A stretch of 64,000 bases of DNA from Colius striatus (Eukaryota; Chordata; Aves; Coliiformes; Coliidae): assembly GCF_028858725.1 (NCBI RefSeq), contig NC_084769.1, forward strand, positions 8,185,501 through 8,249,500. Reading direction: 5' to 3'. How positions within the stretch are numbered: position 1 is the first letter of the stretch; each line of letters begins with the position of its first letter. Both the position numbers and the translations under genes were made by a program. Of this stretch, positions 23,556 to 34,392 are shown piece after piece. A model generated the notes under the pieces. The model made no database searches and had not been told where the DNA came from. It saw nothing but the letters and a program-made list of their open reading frames with translations.

Positions 23556-25786
23556 AGTAGGAAGAGAAGTGTGTGTGGTGTGTGCATTACATTTGTGTAA
23601 ATTGTCCCCAGAAATTAAACATTTTCTGTTATCTTAGAAGAAATATGTTTTTAAAGAAGGGTATTACCATTTTCCTTCAAAAATTCTGTCTTTTTTTTTG
23701 GTGGAAACTGCTATTTTCTCTGGAATAGTCAATAGAAAATTCTTGAGTGGCTTTACTAAAGCTCTCCAAGATGCTACTTTTACCTTTAGCCAACATATCT
23801 GTTGCCTTATTCCACTAAGTAGAAACTTTAGTGGCACTGATTACATAGGGATCTCTTAGATAGAAAAGCACATTCTCTGTATGGGTGAGAGTGATGGAAT
23901 CTGAAATTGCAAGCGTTTGTGTCTTATTTCATTCCTGGTTTTTACATCCCTTAAACTCCAGGAACCTCAATGGGCTTTTCCCTGACAGATGAAGCTGATG
24001 TCCTTTCTTCTACAGCTATTTTCAAGCATTTTTTTACTTATGCACTAGTATGTCATGCTTGTTTCTCTTGCTGTTACTGAGGGTTGGATAGGAGTTTTCT
24101 CTCATGTTGTATCTTTGTAAATTGGATCATCTTGTGACATTGAATCACGCTGGTTGTCACTGGCTAAGCAGCAGGTTCCTCCTAACCCTTTCCCACGTGT
24201 GGTTCTGTTTGATGCGATTGTTATTTACTTTCCAACCACCTTGTAATCTCAGTTTCATCTGCACCTTCAAGCTTTCCTTTGAGCACCACATCAACTACAC
24301 TGTCAAGGCTTGCTTTTTTTTTAATGTAATCTGTGTAGGAATTCAGCAAAGGCTTAGGTCTTGCTGTCTCTGCAGGACGCAGAGGGTTTGATTTATGATA
24401 ACAGCACAAGTTGAATTATTGCTCTAGCTGGCACTCAGCCTCCCAGATTGGCTTCTACATGGTATTCTGAAGTTTGTGCAAAATTCACCCAATGTGCTAA
24501 AGGAAATAGAGTTAAATGTGTCCAGAAGTCAGCCCACTGTACCTATACAAGGCACTGAATTATTTTTGAATGTGCCATTGTTTAAAGCTAGAAAGTTCTA
24601 AATACACTTCCCTCCCCATGTGCCAGTGTCTTGGACTATCCCAGTGTATATGATGTATGAATGTGTTTTATGGGTATAACATGCATCACTGAAGAGGGTT
24701 GTCTCACGGCCTTCACTCACTTACTGTACTTGAAGGAGTCAGATGCTGCTGGTGTTGCTGTTTCCTTCTGGCGTAAAAACTGTTTCCTTTCAGAGTCAAC
24801 CCTAAGTGACCTGAGAATCTCCTTCAATGGAGTCTATTTGCTTCAAAGTAATTCAGGGTTTATTTTTGCATTCACCATTTTTATAACTTCTGTTTAGCAA
24901 CGAAGTCAAGCTTTTTTGTTTATAATTGCTTAGTTCTGCTGATTGTCAATTGACTGGTGACTGCAGGTCTTTTGCTTTGGGCATTCAACTTTGAGCATTC
25001 ATTTAGGGAAATGTTGGAAATCATGAAACACAGGTCCTGTTACATGGGACACTGGAAATGTTCAAATACCTTAAGTCACCAGTTCCTTGGAAAGTCTTAA
25101 CTACTAAGCCTTCCCTTCTCCAGAAACTACATTTATAAAGATGTGTTTGACAGGGAATTGCTAGCTGTAGAAATGCAAGCCTTACCATGCTGAGGTAAAG
25201 ATTTGTAATTATACACAGGCCAAAGTATTCTTCTTCTGCTCAAACTTTGATAATGTGTATTTGACAATTAAAACTGCTTTATTATCTATAAAGAACAGTT
25301 TATGTGGCACCAAAATTACAGCAGCTACTCTTTTTAGTACAGAATTAACTTTCTGAAATGATCAATTATATTAGTTAATTCATTTATACATAAAGATAAA
25401 TTAAAATCTAAATCCTTTAAGTATTTCAGGACAATGAGAGAAGTTTTAAAATTATTTTAAGAAAGGAATAGTACCAACTCTTTAAACTATAAAAAAAGGT
25501 CAGGCTTATAGTAAGTACCTTTACATGTTTTTCACATGGTTCTTCGTAGGTAAAAGTTTCTTCTTCAGCAGAGATTTGTGTGCAATATTCTTCTTCCTTC
25601 CAAATGGTAAACACATACTCCATGTCCTTCCATTTGCATGAAGCAGAGTGCTTTCTTGAAAAATGCACTATTCAGAATGACCATGACAAGACTGGAAAGG
25701 TGTTCACTGTTTATCCATGCTCGCTGTATCTCAGCTATCTGCAGTGGAGGGGAAAGGCAGAAGGTCAATTCCAGCACACTCAGAGC
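23556..25786. other. noncoding
   Basis: No repeat family recognised and no exon with both splice sites found. Confidence 0.4.
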
Positions 25787-26197
25787 TCACAGTGGTTTTA
25801 GAGTAGATTGAGTTAATGCATAATGTGTGTCATGCTGTCCGATCTCATACCTAACAATGTCAAGCCTTTCTAAGAAGAGTGCTGTGACTGACTTGTCTGC
25901 CTGCTGTTGTCTACAGGTGTGACTGATATTTGGGTCAAGGACAGTGTCCCTCACAACTCCATACTGTTGGTCAGGACCAATTTTACACCATGGAAAGAGA
26001 AGTCCAACACAGCCAGCAGCTTTCTTAGCCACCATGTCCCCAGTACCACTCACTCTGTCAAAAAGAACTGTAGCTGCTTTGAGCCTGAATTCCAGATAGT
26101 CTTGAAGCAACTGTAATACCCTGTACTTTGATAATGCAATGCAGCTAGAGAAAAAAAAGGCTTTCCAAATTAAAATAACCTGAGCTGTAGACAGCAC
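25787..26197 (-). CDS. 136-codon antisense ORF with overlapping sense ORF, uncertain
   Basis: The minus frame is open over 136 codons. The + frame in the same codon register is open from 25907 to 26116 and follows a strong acceptor-like tract (TGCCTGCTGTTGTCTACAG at 25916). In phase 1, the + frame gives about 66 codons ending in CSCFEPEFQIVLKQL and TAA, so it is another formally possible terminal exon of the candidate split gene. No protein family recognised on either strand. Which strand, if any, is coding cannot be decided here. Confidence 0.17.
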   Translation of the reverse strand: MLSTAQVILIWKAFFFSSCIALSKYRVLQLLQDYLEFRLKAATVLFDRVSGTGDMVAKKAAGCVGLLFPWCKIGPDQQYGVVRDTVLDPNISHTCRQQQADKSVTALFLERLDIVRYEIGQHDTHYALTQSTLKPL

Positions 26198-26773
26198 TGT
26201 TGCTGATCACAATTATATGCCAAATACTTTTCATTACCAGAGCTAACCTCTGTGCCTGTGAGCTTTATAGCCCAACCTGCATACATCTCCTTAAATCTTT
26301 GACTTTAAATTTGTAATGCTTACTTTTCAAGATAATTAACGTATTGTTGCAATGCTTTTGCCTGTAGCCTTCTGCTGATAGTGTCAACTCTAGTTTTAGC
26401 CCTTTTGCACTGACAATTTAGTTAGTATAGTTCTGTAGCTTTGTGCAGACATGCTGTCAGGTCTGCCCTCACATAGAAAGCTCAGTCAGTGCAGGCTGAG
26501 CTTCACAGGAGGGATGGAGATTGGGTGACCTCTAAGCTGGCACTTGGCCAATATACTGATTTGAATGTGCCTCTTGCTCTTAATTCAGTGAGGTGCATTT
26601 GAAATTCCTACCTGTAAGCCTTAATTTACCTTGCATAGATACCTGTATTATTAATAGCTCTGTGTCCAGTCCCTTTGTAAAACTAGCCTCTGGTGTTTAT
26701 TTCCATGAGGCAGTCCCAGTGCAGTAAGTGTAATCAACTGAGGTCAACTACATTCTTTGGTGGGCTTTTCAGA
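26198..26773. other. noncoding
   Basis: No feature recognised. Confidence 0.4.
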
Positions 26774-26963
26774 GTATCATACAATTGTTATGGTTGGAAA
26801 AGACATTTAAGATCATCAAGTCCAACCACTCACCTCACACTGCCAAGTCCATCACTAAACCATGTCCCTCAGCACCTCATCTATGTGTCTTTTGAATATC
26901 TCTAGGGATGAGGACTCCACCACCTCCCTAGGCAGCCCTTTCCAGAGCTTAATAACTCTCTTT
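26774..26963 (-). repeat. CR1 LINE, 3' end, second subfamily
   Basis: Reverse complement of a CR1 3' end: 'gttggaaaagacatttaaga', 'tcatcaagtccaaccactca', then 'cctccctaggcagcccttt' and 'ccagagcttaataactctc'. The internal sequence (ccatgtccctcagcacctca) is of the type seen in the copies at 27890 and 30352, not the 'gagccctggcacagg' type at 4029 and 17388. Confidence 0.92.
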
Positions 26964-27215
26964 TAGTCAAGCATGCTCGCTGTGCTTTACATGTGCTCAG
27001 TCAGATGCAAGGACTACAGCAAATTAAAACTGTTGACCCAAATCCTTGGATCCGAACAGTTACTGGTACCTTTAGCTTAGGGCTCATCTCAAGAGGCAGT
27101 AACTAAGCCAATAGATTGTCTCCTGGTAGAATTCAAGTGTGCTGGAAGTTGCTGATGTAAATACTGTGGATGAGCTTTTAATAATATTCAATAATTTTCT
27201 GGCCTTGCCTAATAG

Positions 27216-27273
27216 GAGTAACCATAATTGGATCTCTTGCTGCAGAGTATAACATGATCTTATGGAAAGTCAG
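27216..27273 (+). CDS. candidate internal exon, unrecognised
   Basis: The acceptor is TTTTCTGGCCTTGCCTAATAG; the donor is the strong GTCAG|GTGAGA. Of the three frames only phase 1 is open: VTIIGSLAAEYNMILWKV, ending in phase 2. That phase fits exon 16447-16495 (and the 24-nt form of 22417), so it could continue the candidate gene. The product here is more hydrophobic than the upstream exons, which argues for caution. Confidence 0.3.
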
Positions 27274-27376
27274 GTGAGACTTTGTTCTCAGTGCTTTCCT
27301 TTCCCTAAGATCCTGGTAGGGCAGATAGCTGATTCAACATCTGGTTTGACCTGTTTTGTCATCTGTGTTCCTATAG

Positions 27377-27443
27377 GATTAAAAGATACACAGACATTCA
27401 AGAGCTAGAGTTCAGTGTTTTAGTATGGATGAAAAAACTAAAT
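27377..27443 (+). CDS. candidate exon following 27216-27273, unrecognised
   Basis: The acceptor GTTTTGTCATCTGTGTTCCTATAG precedes 27377, leaving a short 103-bp intron after 27273. Only phase 2 is open, matching the upstream exon. It reads IKRYTDIQELEFSVLVWMKK and ends either at a weak donor (AAAT|GTAATA, phase 0) or at TAA at 27459-27461. A further acceptor at 27666 opens 15 phase-0 codons to a stop at 27714. Phases agree throughout, but the segments are short and unrecognised. Confidence 0.25.
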
Positions 27444-27889
27444 GTAATACTACAATATTAATTTCCTGTTTCTCACATTATGGATAACACTTAGGATGTA
27501 TTTTGGGAAAAGTCTTAATACATAGGTATTTAGATGTACAGGTCTTCAATTTCAAAACAGAGATATACCATATTTGACAGTAGCAAAAAAACCATTTCCA
27601 CTTCTAACTCTTTTTACCTTGTTTCAACTGTTTGAATTTGTAATTTCAAGCCTTTTTGTCTTCTAGGACTGGAGACCGATAGATATTTTTATCATTGCCT
27701 GTTATGCTTATTAAAATACAAAATCCTAAGCACTCTACTTGGGCTTTGAACTTGATCTTATTTTCATTTATATATAAACATATGTAACATTTTAGGAAAG
27801 TATTAGTCCCCACAGGCAAGAAAGGGAACATATAAACATATGTTTAAAGATAAGCCTGGGAGCAGCATGCTAGAAAGTTCCTTCAATCT
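27444..27889. other. noncoding up to CR1
   Basis: Contains the possible last exon start at 27667; otherwise AT-rich sequence without recognised features. Confidence 0.35.
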
Positions 27890-29255
27890 GCCATCTCAGT
27901 GGAGACAGGGAATGAAGATCCACGCAGCAGCAAAGACACAATGGTTATTCATACGTTAGAAACCACAGCTGAGAATGGTCATGAAGGAATTAGGGCTTCT
28001 TGCTCCAGAAAGTTGGCAGGATCAATAGCCCAGCTGAAGTACATCAGCACCAACGCAAGGCAGATGTGGGACTGTCACAAACCACCCAACCAGGATGAAG
28101 AGGCAGGCGAAACATTCTATAAGCAGCTGGGAGAAGTTTCACAATCTTTGGTCCTTGTTCATGTGAGGGACTTCAACTTACCAGGTGTCTTCTGGGAATA
28201 TAATACTGCAGAGAGGAGGTATTGTGGGAGGTTCCTGTTGTGTGACCTTCCTGAGGTGCCTGGGAGCAGACTAGGTAAGGCAACTTGCTGGAGCTGTTGA
28301 GGGTGATGTAATGGTTGGAGGCCATCATGGACATATGGATTATTAAATGATAGGTTTTGATTCTTGGAGAAGTAAGGAGGGGCATCAGCAGCCCAGGACG
28401 CCAAGTTGAGTGGAGTGGTGATCTGCTTGAAGGTAAGAAGGCTTTACAGAAGGACTTGGCCAGGCTGGATTGATCGGCTCAGGCTGATTGAATGAGGTTT
28501 AACAAGGCCCAGTGCCAGGTGCTGCACTTGGGCCACAACAACCCCATGTAATGCTACAGACTGGGGGCAGAGTGGCTGGAAAGCTGTCTGGTAGAAAAGG
28601 ACCTAGGAGGTGTTGACTGACAGTTGGATCAACATGAGCCAGCAGTGTGCCCAAGTGGCCAAGAAGATCAATAGTATCCTGGCTTTTATCAGAAATAGTG
28701 TGGACAAGGGAAACAGCAGGACAAAGAAAGTGATTGTCCCCTTGTACTTGGTGCTGGTGAGGCCACACCTTGAGTGCTGTGTTCAGTTTTGAACACTTCA
28801 CTACAAGAAGGATACTGAGGCAACAAAGCTGGTGAAGGGTCTGGAGAACAAGTCTGATGAGGGGCTGCTGAGGGAGCTGGGGGTGTTTAGCCTGGAGGAC
28901 AAGAGACTGAGGGAGACATCAGCACTCTCTGCAACTACCTGAGGGAGGCTGTGGCGACATGAGTGAGGGTCTCCTCCTGAGTAACAAATGATAGGACAAG
29001 AAGGAAATAGCCTCAAGTTGTGCCAGAGGAGTTTTAGATTGGATGTGAGGAGAAATTTCTTCACTGAAAGGCTGTCAAGCATCAGAACAGGCTGCACAGG
29101 GAAGTGGTAGTATCATCATACCTGGAGGTATTTGAAAGACATATGGATGAAGTGCTGAGAGACATTGTTTAGTGGTGGACCTGGCATTGCTGAGTTAAAG
29201 GCTGAACTCTATCTTAAAGGTTTTTTCCAACCTAAACCATTCTTTGATTCTATAT
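27890..29255 (+). repeat. CR1 LINE, composite copy with internal deletions
   Basis: This is the longest CR1 copy here. The first part (27890-28430) matches the start of CR1 ORF2: 'AQLKYISTNAR', then a jump directly to the endonuclease end (PPNQDEEAGE...LVLVHVRDFNLPG, where the usual GDFN is RDFN). Recognisable 'GDVMVGG'- and 'RRGISR'-like codons follow out of frame. After a second jump, 28440-29255 carries the C-terminal reverse-transcriptase part ([18 protein letters not shown], 'ELGVFSLEDKR'-like) and the 3' end with an attctttgattctata tail. It is about 1.37 kb against roughly 4.5 kb for a full CR1. Stops and frameshifts make it inactive. ORFs 27899-28300 and 28610-28792 are its remnants. 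Confidence 0.93.
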
Positions 29256-30351
29256 ACCATGTATATATTTAAAATCACTTCTAATTTAATCTTGGAGCAC
29301 CAGAAGCAATTGTGAGATAATATATGCAACCTGAACCAGTTCTTGTTTATTTAAGGAGCTGGTTAAATTATATGGTAGGTTAGGACAGGCAGAAGGAGGG
29401 GTGGGCAGTTAAATGTAATGCTAACTGGCATACTTTCTGTGTTGCTAATCTACTTATTACAGAAGAACTTTTTTGTCAACCTCCTTTTCAAAATTAGGCT
29501 TGCAGCTTGAAGCTTGAGTGTAAAGAAGAGACAAGCCCCGATTTCACCCTCGTAAGCTTCAGAGTAAATCAAGAATCATTTTAAGAAAGTCAGTGGACCA
29601 AGCTCTTATATAATATAAAATGTCACTGACGATAATCAAGCTGTTTCAGTTTCTACTGTTGGAATCAGCTACAATTAAGTGCTTAACAATCAAATAACTG
29701 CAACTAAATTCAAGTTATCAGACTAGAAAGATGAAATATTTCCATTTGCTAGAAGCTGTTTCAAGGACAGGTTTGATGCTGGTCCATGAAGGGCAGGCTG
29801 GTGAAGTTTCTACAGATCAATGCTGGTCTGAGTGAAGGCAGGAGTCTGGCCCTGTAGCTCTGTGAAATTGCTCTGTCCCCTCAGTGGAAATGTCATCAGC
29901 ATACTCTTGTCTCTGGCTTTCATGGATCTCTATTAGAGAAAGAAGTGTCGATAGCTTAAGCACTTAAGCCTTCTTCAGAGTTTTGAACAGATTGCTTGGC
30001 TTGTATAGCAACTTCAGAAATCAAGTGCTCAGTGTAAGTATCCTTTCAGGCATCCTGGGGATTCAGTCTGGGTTCCCATGTCTTATAGCCTGTAGGTGTT
30101 ACAAGTCCTCTCCTGTATCAGTCAGCTGAGAGCATGAATATTTTCACCCCTTGGCTACACAGTCCTTGTAGAAACTTTTGGTGTCTTACCTAAATATCCT
30201 TTGCCCAGTCTCTGATATATGAATCAGGAGGATGAGTGTCACACAAGATATAAAATGTGTTATGTTAAATTTCTCTTTGCTTCAGAGAAAACCTATAAAG
30301 ACTGAAAATTACTAATTACCCATTTCCAATTCCCTTAACAGTAATGATTAG
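29256..30351. other. noncoding between two CR1 copies
   Basis: No repeat or gene recognised. Confidence 0.4.
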
Positions 30352-30733
30352 AAAGATTTATAAGAGAAAGCTGAGAGGAGACACAATCACTCTATACAAC
30401 TACCTGAAGGGGAGTCGTAGTGAGGTGGGGGTCGATCTCTTCTCTCCAGTAATGAATGATAGAACACATGGAAATGGGTTTAAGTTGCTTCAGGGGAGGT
30501 TTACATTGGAGATTAGGAAGAACTTTTTCACTGAGAGGGTTAATCAAGCATTGGAAGGGGCTGCCCAGGGAGATGGTGGCATCACCATCCCTGGAGATAT
30601 TCAAAAGACATATAGATGAGGTACTGAGGGATATGCTTTAGTTCAGTGATAGGCTTGGCAGTGTGAGGTGAGTGGTTGGACTCAATGATCTTAAAGGTCT
30701 TTTCCAACTGTAACAAATTATGATTCTATGATT
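30352..30733 (+). repeat. CR1 LINE, 5'-truncated, last ORF2 segment and 3' end
   Basis: It encodes the end of CR1 ORF2: [14 protein letters not shown], then [10 protein letters not shown] in one frame. After a frameshift near 30540 it continues as [10 protein letters not shown] and [15 protein letters not shown] in another. The 3' end reads 'ggactcaatgatcttaaagg' and closes with tatgattctatgattt. It has the same orientation and a similar subfamily to the copy ending at 29255, but the two ORF2 segments overlap in content, so it is a separate insertion. Confidence 0.94.
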
Positions 30734-33700
30734 TAAATAAAACTGAAAAGATTCCCTGTATTTCCTTGCAGGAAAGCATTTCTTTCTCATGGAGGACATA
30801 CAACTTTTAAAGACCAGAATTTTTGCAACCCTTTGTAGGAAGTGAGTTCCAAGACTGTGTTGGAACACAGCAGCCCCTTGTTTTGGCCACCCCTCAGTAT
30901 CTGTGGCCTGCCCAGTCCAGAGCCACGGTGCTAAGGGAGAAAGTAAAAGGTGTCAAAATGAATAGTGCAAAGTGTAATAGTATTTGCTAGGTTGCTACCT
31001 GACACTTGTCTGTGTTGGAAGGACATGTACATTGTCTGATGGTGCTGTTTCATTTGATTGTGAGCTTGACCTGACCAAGTCCTATTCACATGCAGTTTGC
31101 TAGTAAGGCATTATCATACTCCTAAAGGGGAGAAGAGACAACTCTGTAGCTCTCTTCTGTCCCACAGACTCTGCAGGGGCAGGGAACATCTATCTACCCT
31201 GTATCTGTTTTGCTTGTCCATAGAGCCTGAGAGTTCACCAGATGGAACTGGGAGCTAAATAGGTGTAGTGCTTTCATAACATATCGCATTGTGCATTGAT
31301 GGGAAAGCCCATTCTGTGGTTCTCAGAGGAATAACACCCTGCAATAATGCTTTCCAAAGTTTATTTCATTAAGACTGGAAAATAAAGTAATGCAATAAAG
31401 AGATGGTTAACTCAGACAAGCTGTTGAACTGAACAAGTCAAGGAACTGGTGTTGTTTTGTTGCTCAGCTTGTGTTAAATATTCCCGGTGTGCACACAAGA
31501 TGTGTCAAAACCGTGTGGTAAGGAAAGCAATTAGTTGTGCAGAGAAGATAAGAAGTGAGATGATGCTTGTTTTGTATACTTGGGGAATAGCAAGGTAATA
31601 TGATCTGTGCTACATTTCCAACTGCAGTCCTTCTCAGACCCTCTAATTTTTGTGTGTTTAGTCTGAAGATTTCCTTGAGAAACAGATTGACTTGCAGGTG
31701 GCCTGGATTTTATACATTGAATTGGAGAGGGGTTTTGTACAGATTGGAACAACAAAGCACAAGGCAATACTGAATCCACTGAGCACAAACATGCCTCAGT
31801 GAATAGCACTCCCTAAGCTTATTTAGCACTGTATACTGCAAAATATGCTAAACAAAGAACAATTTGCTGCTCTAAAGAGCTTGCAGACATAAGAACCTGA
31901 ATCCATATGATACAGTGAATAATCTGTGCCAGATAAGCCTTCTAGCTGAAATGTTCAGATGTTCTTAATTGGAAAGAGCAAGGGGATGTAAGTGGGAGTT
32001 ATGTGTATATCATTAGCAAGAGAACAAATGTCTCCAGCTTTAACTAATGTTGACTACAATAAATTAAAATAAAAAGGAACAAACTGACACTTGATTTGAA
32101 GCTTGAGATGAGTGTTAATTTGAATTTTTTAAACTGCACCTGGCTTGTTTCATAGTCTCAGGATTACTTAATTGGATGCTTTGTACTTGAGTTTTTATAT
32201 TTTAAGAAATGTCAGGTTATTACAAGTTCCAGAACAAAATAATGTAAAAAAAAAAATCCTTTCAAGTTAGATACTGTTAGAATTTGTTATTCTGTGACTT
32301 TGAATGGAGTCTGACTCACCTCACCTGAAGATCCCCTGTTCAGCCTTGGCTTTTTTTTCTATCTAAGCGTTGCCTTCAGCTCTTCCTTCAAACATGTTGT
32401 TGCTGATAGATGCCCTGTACTGCCTTTGAGTGTGAGGCTCTTTCTTGGGGATGACTTACTGCCATGGAAGTTCAGCTTTTCAAAACACTGCAGAGTGGAT
32501 GATGGAAAGGATTTGCACATCTGTAACTTTTAAATGCAGATGATTGTCTAAGGAATTCACATATTATATTCATTTACTGGTGCTCATCTTTGATGGGAGG
32601 TAGTGGGGGAGAGGTGAGGAAGGATCCAGGGAATGGAAAGCGTGGTTAGATTTTACCCCAAATCTTTGTCATTACAGTGGTTAGTGCAGCATTGCATTAG
32701 CATGCTGTGTTGATACTTCTCAAGAGCTTGTGTAGCAGTGCTGCTTAGACACTCATTGAAATCAGTTTTAAGGAATAGCAGGGAAATTATAAGGTGAATT
32801 ATAACTCAGTTGCAGTACAAGGACAGGCCATTCAGTTTGCTTTTTCATATTCCAGTCAGGTAAGAAATTTCATTTTCTACTGGGAAACAGAATTAACTTC
32901 TCTCAGACCTCTTTGAAATCTCTCGTTCATTTAAAGTTTGTATTGTCTCTTCCCTGATTTAGTGCTCCCACAAGTTGCAGTTCTTATGCTCTGGGAAGAA
33001 AAAGACAGTATTTAAGAAGAGACCCTATATTGACTCTAAACTCTTCACGTTTGGTGAATTTTCAGGTTGAAATGCTGCCACGTGTAGTACTCAGCATTTC
33101 TCATCTCAGCCATTCTCCCTCACTGCAGCTGGTCTTATCTATTCACTATAACATATATCACAGCAATGGGTGGTTGTGGATAAAATAAGTCTAATGGCTA
33201 CTTTTTCCATAAGTAATCTGAACAACTTGACTGTAAAGAATGTAAAAAATATGACCTTTGTCCCTAATCGTGCCATTTTGAAAAAGCATTTTGAGTGATA
33301 CTTTTAAATGTGACATTTATATATCCTGTGCACAGCATTGTCAAATTTACAGTTCACTCCTTGCTTCTGTAAACTTTTAAAGCAATAACATTGGCAGTTC
33401 AAGCAAGCAGAGTTATTCAGTTCTGTGCAGATCCTGGGATACAATGAAATTATGATGTCAGGAAGATTCAAGCCTTGCTTTAGTCAACCGAAAATATTGA
33501 CAGAAAACAAATAAGATCCAACTTTTTCTTGTGAACCCAAGCATCCTTCTTGGATATAATGATTTGAGTTGAGAACAATGTTTTATCAAATACCATTCCA
33601 GCTGTAGAATTCTGTATAATGCAATTCAAAACACATTCAATATTTTGGTTTCTCGTAATTTTCTATGATGTCCAGTGTAGCAAATATTTCTGAGATAAAC

Positions 33701-34157
33701 AAGCAATAAACCTGTCACTGAATGAAATCTGTTTGTTCAAAAACATAATGACTGTCCTTGCTACAAAAGCTGTATCTTCAGCTTCACAAAAGATGAAACT
33801 GAAGAAAGAAAAATTGCACTCACAATATGTTTCTGTAAGCAGTAGGATTTTAAACCTGATGTTTTGACACGGTGCATGTAACAACTGTGATACTTTAAAA
33901 TCATTTTTCTCATGATAAAATGAGTAAATTATCATAGTTTTAAAATTAGAAACTTTTTAATTTAATGAAATGTATTTAATGTATTTCTTTAACATGTTAA
34001 TGTGTTATAGCTGAAACAATGGAATGCTTGATGGAAATTATCTTTGGATTCAAAGTGCCTGCAATTAAAGCAGAACTGATGAGGTTAAGTGTTGTCAGTA
34101 AGAGCCACTGGAGGGCAAAATGGTTGAAGTTGGGTCTAAATCCATCCAGTAGAGACA
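30734..34157. other. noncoding
   Basis: No interspersed repeat recognised. It includes one copy (32312-32332) of a 21-mer repeated at 38159. A strong donor-like CAG|GTAAGA at 32859 has no acceptable acceptor upstream. Confidence 0.4.
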
Positions 34158-34392
34158 ATCACAGAATCATAGGATCCCAGAATGTTAAGGGATGGAAGGG
34201 GCCTTGAAAAAACAGTCCAACCCCCTGCCAGAGCAGGACCACCTAGAGTAGGTCACACAGGAACGTGGGTTTGGAATGTCTCCAGAGAAAGAGACTCCAC
34301 AACCCATTTGGGCAGCCCCTTCCAGTGCTCCCTCACCCTCACACTGAAGAAATTCATCCTTGTGTTTCTTTGGAACCTCTTATTTGCCAGTA
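34158..34392 (-). repeat. CR1 LINE, 3' end fragment
   Basis: Reverse complement of a CR1 3' end: 'atcacagaatcatagga', 'ccccctgccagagcaggacc', 'cccatttgggcagccccttc' and 'ctccctcaccctcacactga', fading out after 'ggaacctcttatttgccag'. It is about 235 bp, 5'-truncated. ORFs over it (34019-34207, 34182-34412) are chance readings of the repeat. Confidence 0.94.

Noticed and set aside
27899..28300. 133-codon ORF as an independent gene
   Set aside because: Its residues match the CR1 ORF2 start and endonuclease end, with an internal deletion; it belongs to the LINE.
28499..29097. Antisense ORFs of 100 and 98 codons
   Set aside because: Both are shadows of the CR1 ORF2 remnant at 27890-29255.
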